A model generated the notes under the pieces. The model worked only from the letters and a program-made list of their open reading frames with translations, was not told where the DNA came from and searched no databases. Below are positions 1 to 4,966 of a DNA stretch of 18,647 bases, one piece after another. The DNA lies in assembly GCA_947372535.1 (NCBI GenBank), contig CANBUA010000066.1, forward strand, positions 1 through 18,647. The letters run 5' to 3'. Made by a program: the position numbers and the translations under genes. Positions within the stretch are counted from its first letter, which is position 1. Each line of letters begins with the position of its first letter. The stretch is from Burkholderiales bacterium. Lineage in GTDB: Bacteria > Pseudomonadota > Gammaproteobacteria > Burkholderiales > Burkholderiaceae.

Positions 1-413
1 TCGCTGGAGAGCAGGATGTATTCATCGTCCAGACGGTGTTGCGGCAGCAACTGGCGTCGGAGCCACGGGTCTTGGACTTGTCTGTGCAAGTGGCGCTTGG
101 CGGCCCATTCGACCACGCGCGTTGGCCACGAAGTCCACGCGATGCCCAGGACACTGTCGACTCGGGGTAGCACCCAGCTGGGTGTGCGCTGGAAGACCTT
201 GACCCTGGCGGCGGTCTTGATCAGCTCGGGCACGATCTGAACGGCGCTGGCGCCCGTCCCGATGACGGCGACGCGCTTGCCTTGGAAGTCGTGGTCGGCA
301 TCCCACTGGGCGCTGAGGACTTTGTGGCCTTGGTAGCGGTCGATGCCGGCTATGGCCGTGCCAATGATCGCGGTGCTCCGGGTGTGGGGCTGGCGCTGTT
401 CGTTCATGTTCAT
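1..413 (-). pseudogene. Flavin-binding (Baeyer-Villiger-type) monooxygenase, partial, with internal deletion
   Basis: The frame is open from an ATG at 413 to the window edge (about 137 codons) and the gene continues outside. Residues 48-64 form the second Rossmann motif (VIGTGASAVQIVPEL, with GxGxxA at 52-57), and about residue 74 begins VFQRTPSWVLPR. Both are typical of the NADPH domain of group I flavin monooxygenases, which use FAD and NADPH to oxygenate ketones or related substrates. What precedes them is abnormal: the start (NEQRQPHTRSTAIIGTAIAG) looks like the beginning of the N-terminal FAD motif, but residue 24 then jumps directly to the region just before the fingerprint. About 130 or more residues of the FAD domain are therefore missing, in frame. 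The fingerprint FxGxxxHxxxW is read as YQGHKVLSAQW, so its His is Leu33. The first Gly pair of the FAD motif is also altered (GTAIAG). It lies 5 bp after the diiron gene, with an AAGG site upstream of the ATG, so the two are cotranscribed. I infer a non-functional remnant; an assembly collapse is possible. Confidence 0.72.
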
Positions 414-418
414 GCAGG

Positions 419-1342
419 TCAAACCTTGGGCTGCCAAGTCAGGCCTTGGCTCCACAGGGGGATGTCGCCGAACCACTCGGGCGGCAGCGGCGCGGTCATG
501 CCGCGCATGGCGTGGCCCAGCTTTTGGATCAGGCTGTCCTTCGTGGACAGGCGCATGCCCAGGCGGCTGATGAGCCGGTAGCCGAAGTTGTTCTGGATGT
601 CCGGGTTGCGCCGGCCCATGTCGCAGAATTTGACGAAGGCGCCTTTGAGCTTGTCCGGGTCCAGCCCCATGTCGTCCAGCGAATCCTCCACGGTGACGAT
701 GAAGGGCAGCAGCCCGGCCAGCAGGCCGCCCCACATGGCGGGCTTGACGCCGGCTTTCATGGCATCAAGCACGGTGTGCAATTGCGGCTCTTTGCCGATC
801 ATCTCCAGCACGTGGAAGTCCAGGCCCAGGTGGCGGGCCTCGTCGGCGTTGATCTTGTCGAAGACGGCGTGGCAGACGGGGTCGTGCACTTCTTCAAGCA
901 AGAACTTGAGCAAGGCGCCGTCCAGCGCGAACTCCAGCATGGAGATCAAGGCCAGCGTCATGGAAAACGCCATGCCGTCGGCGTGCTTGTCCAGGTAGCG
1001 CATGCAGATGCGGATGTTGATGCTGGGCTGGGGCGGCAGGCCGTCCTCCAGCATGCCCCAGCGGCGCATCAGGGCCAGCTCGGCATTGGCGTGGCGCTGC
1101 TCTTCGGCGAAAAACATCAGGTAGATCTGGCGCAGGGTTTCGTCGGGCGCCTTGCGGGCCATGGAGGCAAAGCCGCGAGCGCCGATCTGCTCGATCCAGA
1201 CCAGGTCGGTCATGAAGCGCTTGAGGGCGGGGCGCTGGGCCTCGGTGATGCGGTCAGCGCCGGGCGCGTCCCAGTCGATGTCGGCCAGGGCCCATTGGCT
1301 GGCGACGATCTTTTCAAGCATTTTCTGGGTGTTGATCGCCAT
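419..1342 (-). CDS. Ferritin-like diiron protein (putative oxygenase/reductase)
   Basis: This 307-residue soluble protein is predicted to be mostly helical. It carries the complete ligand set of a ferritin-like four-helix diiron site: E51 (WIEQ), E81 and H84 (AEEQRH), E137 (MLEF), and E168 and H171 (DEARH). I chose the ATG at 1342 because GAAGGA lies 7 bp upstream; the open frame extends to 1408, but that part would run into the promoter and palindrome. Proteins of this superfamily activate O2 for oxidation, hydroxylation or N-oxygenation, or store iron. The spacing of the EExxH/DExRH pairs is compatible with AurF-like oxygenases, but I cannot assign a substrate. It is the first gene of an operon with the flavin monooxygenase (5-bp gap) and is divergent from a TetR regulator that probably controls it. 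The diiron-ligand reading is firm; the reaction is unknown. Confidence 0.85.
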   Translation of the reverse strand: MAINTQKMLEKIVASQWALADIDWDAPGADRITEAQRPALKRFMTDLVWIEQIGARGFASMARKAPDETLRQIYLMFFAEEQRHANAELALMRRWGMLEDGLPPQPSINIRICMRYLDKHADGMAFSMTLALISMLEFALDGALLKFLLEEVHDPVCHAVFDKINADEARHLGLDFHVLEMIGKEPQLHTVLDAMKAGVKPAMWGGLLAGLLPFIVTVEDSLDDMGLDPDKLKGAFVKFCDMGRRNPDIQNNFGYRLISRLGMRLSTKDSLIQKLGHAMRGMTAPLPPEWFGDIPLWSQGLTWQPKV

Positions 1343-1396
1343 GACTTGTCCTTCGGAAAGATGCGGGGCTGAGAGGCTGCACCGTGGAAACAAGCT

Positions 1397-1419
1397 TAAT
1401 ATGAACAATTGTTCAAATT
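1397..1419. promoter_or_regulatory. Probable TetR operator and divergent promoter
   Basis: TGAACAATTGTTCA at 1402-1415 is a perfect 14-bp palindrome. After one mismatched pair the symmetry continues for three more pairs (1398-1419). It lies between two divergent genes, one of which encodes a TetR protein, and such proteins bind palindromes of this kind. TAATAT at 1397-1402 is a good -10 for the + strand; TATTAA on the - strand (1396-1401) is a possible -10 for the diiron operon, with TTGAAT 15 bp upstream. Both overlap the palindrome, so binding would block both directions. Operator identity is inferred. Confidence 0.6.
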
Positions 1420-1436
1420 CAAGTCAGGTTCTGGCG

Positions 1437-2045
1437 ATGCGCAAGAAGCCCCAGCAGGCCCGGTCGATCCAGATGGTGGACAACATCATCGAAGCGGCGT
1501 TCATCTGTGCCACCAAGCGCGGCCTGCGCCACACCACGACCCACCACATCGCCGAGGTGGCGGGGGTGAGCGTGGGCAACCTGTACCACTACTTCGCGGA
1601 CAAGGAGGCCATCTTCAGCGAGATGCAGCGGCGTTATGTGGACGAGATCATCGAGTTGCTGCGGGATGTGATGCCCGAGCTTGTTCAGAAAGATGTCCGG
1701 GGTGGCATCGAGCTGATCTTGCTGCGCTTCGTCGATTTCCTGCGCGCTGACGATGGGCGGCGGCTGGCTTTCCTGAACCAGACGGACATGCTGGATGCCT
1801 CCGAGTACCTGCCGCGCATCGAGCAGGAGCTGATGAGTGTGGCCATGCAATACGCCTTACGCAACCCTGAGGTGCTGAAGGTGCGCGACCTCAACACCGT
1901 CACCTACGTGATCATCAACAGCGGGGTGCTCACCATCCAGAACTACCTCAGCCGGCCGCGCCGGGGCGTCAGCCTGGAGCAGTTGGTCGATGCGCTGGCC
2001 AGGATGGTGTCCGCCTACGTGGCGGCTGAATCAAGCGCCGACTGA
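1437..2045 (+). CDS. TetR-family transcriptional regulator
   Basis: A 202-residue protein with an N-terminal TetR helix-turn-helix at about residues 33-52 (TTTHHIAEVAGVSVGNLYHY followed by F), then the usual all-helical ligand-binding domain. The size is normal for the family. I prefer the ATG at 1437 to the in-frame ATG at 1401: the latter lies inside the palindrome and inside a likely -10 hexamer (TAATAT, 1397-1402), so it would hardly be transcribed. From that hexamer, a start at 1437 gives a leader of about 28 nt. The regulator probably represses itself and the divergent diiron/monooxygenase operon until a ligand, perhaps a substrate of those enzymes, releases it. The ligand is unknown. 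Confidence 0.9.
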   Translation: MRKKPQQARSIQMVDNIIEAAFICATKRGLRHTTTHHIAEVAGVSVGNLYHYFADKEAIFSEMQRRYVDEIIELLRDVMPELVQKDVRGGIELILLRFVDFLRADDGRRLAFLNQTDMLDASEYLPRIEQELMSVAMQYALRNPEVLKVRDLNTVTYVIINSGVLTIQNYLSRPRRGVSLEQLVDALARMVSAYVAAESSAD

Positions 2046-2078
2046 GGCCTGCTGCCGGGCGCGTTGCCCGTCCAGGCC
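2046..2078 (+). terminator. Stem-loop directly after the TetR gene
   Basis: The inverted repeat starts right after the stop codon. An outer arm GGCCTG (2046-2051) pairs with CAGGCC (2073-2078), and an inner arm CGGGC (2056-2060) pairs with GCCCG (2066-2070) around a GCGTT loop. No T-tract follows, so it is a poor intrinsic terminator; it may protect the 3' end or act with Rho. Confidence 0.4.
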
Positions 2079-2169
2079 AGGCAGTTCAGACGTGATCAAC
2101 GACGTTGGCAATGTCGTGAGGCTGGCCATGGCCAGAGCGCGGTCGCGGTGTCTTGGGTAAGATCCCACG

Positions 2170-3612
2170 ATGAATTTCAGTTTGAGTCGGGCGGCCTGGC
2201 CGCCAGTGGTGATGGGCTGGCTGTTGGGGCTGGCTGCATCAAGCCTGAGCCAGGCGGCATCGGTCATGCCGGCACAGGCTGCGCCCAGCCCTGCTGCGCC
2301 CGCCGTGGCGGCGTCTTCGGCGGGCTCCGCTGCGGTGGAGGCGGCTTCGGCGCCTGCGCCGGTGTCCTGGTCGGCCCAGCGCTTGTACGAGCAGTCCCGC
2401 CACCAACTGGTGCAGGTGCGCACCTTGTTGCGTGGCCAAGGCAGCCAGTCCTCGGTAGGCTCGGGGTTCTTCGTGGGGCGCGATGGCCTGATCGTCACCA
2501 ACTACCACGTGGTCAGTCAGATGGCCTTGCAACCTCAGCGCTATCGCCTGACGTATGCGGGCGTGGATGGCCGGCAGGGCGATCTGGAGTTGCTGGCCTT
2601 TGATGCGGCCCATGACCTGGCCGTGGTGCGGCCCGTGGAAGCGCCCAAACCAGCCATCGAGGGTCTGGGCTTTCGGCCGCGTCAGACGGCCCTGGACAAG
2701 GGCGAGCGCATCTTCTCGCTGGGCAACCCGCTCGACGTGGGGTTTGCCGTGGTCGAAGGCACTTACAACGGGCTGGTGGACCGGGGCTTTTACCCCACTG
2801 TGTTTTTCAGCGGCTCGCTCAACCCGGGCATGAGCGGCGGGCCTGCCCTGGACGGTCAAGGGCGCTTGATGGGCGTGAACGTGGCCACCCGCCTGGACGG
2901 CCAGCAGGTGAGCTTCCTGGTGCCGGGTGAGTTTGCCCAGGACCTGGTGGTCAGGGCGGCCAAAGCCACGCCCATCCGTCAGCCGGCCTACCCCGAACTG
3001 ACGCGCCAGTTGCTGGCCCACCAGGACGGGCTGACCAAACGCTTCATGGCCCTGGCTTGGCGCTCGGCCGGGCATGCACGCTATCGCATCCCCGTGCCGC
3101 AGGAGACCTTCATGCGTTGCTGGGGCAGCAGCACGCCGCCGGGCACCAAAGGCATGGAGTACGAGCGCTCCGATTGCAGCATGAACCAGTCGGTGTATGT
3201 GAGCGGCGGCATGAGCACGGGCAGCCTGTCGGCGCGCCACGAGATCTACGATGGCAGCAAGCTGCGCGGCTTGCGGTTCGCACGACAGTACGCCAAAAGC
3301 TTCCACAACGAATACTTCTCCGGTGGCGGGCGCCAGCGCACCGCCGCGCAATGCAGCGAACGTTTTGTCGAGCACGATGGCTTGCCCCTGCGCGCCGTGT
3401 TGTGCATGAGCGCCTACAAAAAACTGCCGGGCCTCTATGACATGGGCGTGCTGGTGGCCTCCCTCAATGGCGACATCGACGGTGTGCAAGGTCGCTTCGA
3501 TGCACGTGGCGTCAGCTTCGATAACGCGCTCAAACTGGCCGATTTCTACCTCAAAGGTTACGGATGGACTCAAGCCCCCAAGGCGACCGCCACACCAGCC
3601 CGCTCGCGCTGA
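2170..3612 (+). CDS. Secreted trypsin-like serine protease with unknown C-terminal domain
   Basis: A 480-residue protein. Residues 1-30 look like a signal peptide (hydrophobic core VVMGWLLGLAASS, cleavage near SQA-A), followed by an Ala/Pro-rich linker to about 65. Residues 75-265 are a trypsin-like, DegP-type (S1C) fold with an apparently complete triad: H113 (TNYHVV), D149 (AHDLAVV) and S222 (GMSGGPAL). Unlike DegP/DegS there is no PDZ domain. Instead there is a C-terminal region of about 210 residues that I do not recognise, with four cysteines (317, 336, 395, 412) that could form two disulfides in the periplasm. The gene follows TetR by 124 bp and its last 49 bp overlap the start of the FHA/membrane gene, so the two are coexpressed. 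The protease assignment is firm; target and pathway are unknown. Confidence 0.88.
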   Translation: MNFSLSRAAWPPVVMGWLLGLAASSLSQAASVMPAQAAPSPAAPAVAASSAGSAAVEAASAPAPVSWSAQRLYEQSRHQLVQVRTLLRGQGSQSSVGSGFFVGRDGLIVTNYHVVSQMALQPQRYRLTYAGVDGRQGDLELLAFDAAHDLAVVRPVEAPKPAIEGLGFRPRQTALDKGERIFSLGNPLDVGFAVVEGTYNGLVDRGFYPTVFFSGSLNPGMSGGPALDGQGRLMGVNVATRLDGQQVSFLVPGEFAQDLVVRAAKATPIRQPAYPELTRQLLAHQDGLTKRFMALAWRSAGHARYRIPVPQETFMRCWGSSTPPGTKGMEYERSDCSMNQSVYVSGGMSTGSLSARHEIYDGSKLRGLRFARQYAKSFHNEYFSGGGRQRTAAQCSERFVEHDGLPLRAVLCMSAYKKLPGLYDMGVLVASLNGDIDGVQGRFDARGVSFDNALKLADFYLKGYGWTQAPKATATPARSR

Positions 3613-4601
3613 TCGAACGCCTGGACCGCGACGGCCATGTGGTCCAGAGCGTGCCGGTGTACCGCTGGCCGGTGAGCATCGGCCGCTCTTTCGAGGCCGA
3701 TGTGGTGCTGGACGATCCGCACCTGGCCGCCGTGCACGCGCGACTCAGTGAAGACGATGGTGCGTTGCGCCTGAGCCTGGGCCAGACGATCAACGGCGCC
3801 GTGGTCGGTTCGCGCCACTTGCAAGCCGGTGAGAGCATGATCCTGGCGCCGGCTCAGGCATGGCGCCTGGGCGGCGTGCGCGTGCGCGTGCGCCGTGCCA
3901 GCGATCCATTGGCGCCGGAGCAACCGCTGGCGCGCCACCTGGTGCTGTCGGCCATCAACCCGGTGGGCGCCACCTGGTCTGTGTTGTCGATGTTGACCAT
4001 CGCCGTGATCCTGTGGACGCTGGGCGAGCAGTGGCTGTCCAATGACCCGGGCGCGCCCATGAACACCTACTTGAGCAGCGTGCTGATGATGCTGGTGGTG
4101 GCGGGGGGCTGGGCCTTGTTCTGGGCTTTGGGCAGCAAGCTTTTTCAAGGGCGGCTGCAGTACCTGGTGCACCTCAAACTGGCCCTGGGCTATGGCCTGG
4201 TGTGGTCGGCGGTGGTGATGTTGCTGCCCATGCTGGGCTTTGTGACCGGCTGGGATCTGCTCTCGCGCACAGCCGATGGGGCTGGCGCCATCGTGTTGTG
4301 CATGCTGGTGTGGTCTCACCTGGGGCTGATCCTGCCGGGGCACCGCCAGGGGCTGGCGGCGGGCATGGCGGCGCTCTACATCACCGCCTTGGGGCTGAAC
4401 CTGTGGATCAACGAGCAACGCATCGGCCGGGTGTTTTCGGAGATGTATGCCTCGACGCTGTTGCCGCCGGGCTGGCGCCTGGCGCCCACCCAACCCACGA
4501 CGGTGCTGATTGATGACGCCCGCTCGCTCAAGGGCAAGCTTGATGCCTTGGCCAAGGATGAAGATGCGGACGAGCCTGCCGACGTCGGCGATCAGGAGTG
4601 A
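3564..4601 (+). CDS. FHA-domain integral membrane protein
   Basis: A 345-residue protein. Residues 14-110 form a forkhead-associated fold: GR at 40-41 (VSIGRSF), H58 (AAVHARL) and NG at 77-78 (TINGAVV). The Ser that usually precedes the conserved His and contacts phosphothreonine is Ala here (LAAVHARL), so phosphopeptide binding may be lost or altered. Five likely membrane segments follow, at about 137-157, 168-190, 203-225, 240-257 and 264-282. A hydrophilic tail follows, ending in an acidic stretch (DEDADEPADVGDQE). With the FHA domain inside the cell, five crossings would place the tail in the periplasm, the protease's compartment. The ATG at 3564 has AAAGG 7 bp upstream, within the protease gene. 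The 3' end overlaps the convergent response regulator by 10 bp. I infer a membrane partner or regulator of the protease. Confidence 0.85.
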   Translation: MDSSPQGDRHTSPLALIERLDRDGHVVQSVPVYRWPVSIGRSFEADVVLDDPHLAAVHARLSEDDGALRLSLGQTINGAVVGSRHLQAGESMILAPAQAWRLGGVRVRVRRASDPLAPEQPLARHLVLSAINPVGATWSVLSMLTIAVILWTLGEQWLSNDPGAPMNTYLSSVLMMLVVAGGWALFWALGSKLFQGRLQYLVHLKLALGYGLVWSAVVMLLPMLGFVTGWDLLSRTADGAGAIVLCMLVWSHLGLILPGHRQGLAAGMAALYITALGLNLWINEQRIGRVFSEMYASTLLPPGWRLAPTQPTTVLIDDARSLKGKLDALAKDEDADEPADVGDQE

Positions 4602-4966
4602 GCCAGCATCGCCTGCAATTGCGGGATGAAGTTGGCCACGTCGATGGGTTTGGCGATGTAACCATCGCAGCCAGCGGCCCGCATGCGCGCTTCGTCACCC
4701 TTCATGGCATAGGCCGTGAATGCCACGATGAGGATGTTGGCGGTGGCCGGATCGTTCTTGAGCGCCCACGTCAGCTCCAGCCCATCCATGCCAGGCAACT
4801 GGATGTCCATGAGGATCAGCGCGGGTTGAAAATCGGGGATCACGGCCTGAGCGGCCAGCGCATCCTGCGCGGAGCAGACGTCAAACTGGGCTTGTTCGAG
4901 CATGAAGGACACCAGTTCGATGTTGAGCACGTTGTCGTCGACGATCAGGATGCGTGGGCCTGTCAT
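4592..4966 (-). CDS. Single-domain response regulator (CheY/DivK-like)
   Basis: A 124-residue protein that is only a receiver domain: acidic pocket D10/D11 (VDDN), phosphoacceptor D54 (LMDIQLPGMDG), switch T84 (AFTAYAM) and conserved K106 (AKPID). It has no DNA-binding or enzymatic output, so it must act by protein contact or as a phosphorelay intermediate. The start overlaps the kinase stop by 4 bp (ATGA), with GAAGG upstream in the kinase gene, which points to translational coupling and to the adjacent hybrid kinase as its partner. The sequence resembles DivK-like regulators often found next to hybrid kinases. The 3' end overlaps that of the convergent FHA gene by 10 bp. Confidence 0.93.
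   Translation of the reverse strand: MTGPRILIVDDNVLNIELVSFMLEQAQFDVCSAQDALAAQAVIPDFQPALILMDIQLPGMDGLELTWALKNDPATANILIVAFTAYAMKGDEARMRAAGCDGYIAKPIDVANFIPQLQAMLAHS

Noticed and set aside
446..1372. 308-codon open frame on the + strand
   Set aside because: It is antisense to the diiron gene, whose ligands are clear, and has no recognisable motif.
1343..1408. N-terminal extension of the diiron protein to 1408
   Set aside because: The extension would start inside the palindrome and promoter, and the ATG at 1342 has a strong GAAGGA site.
2239..3573. 444-codon open frame on the - strand
   Set aside because: It is antisense to the protease gene, which has a signal peptide and a full catalytic triad; composition (Ala, His, Arg, Gln) is typical of a shadow frame.
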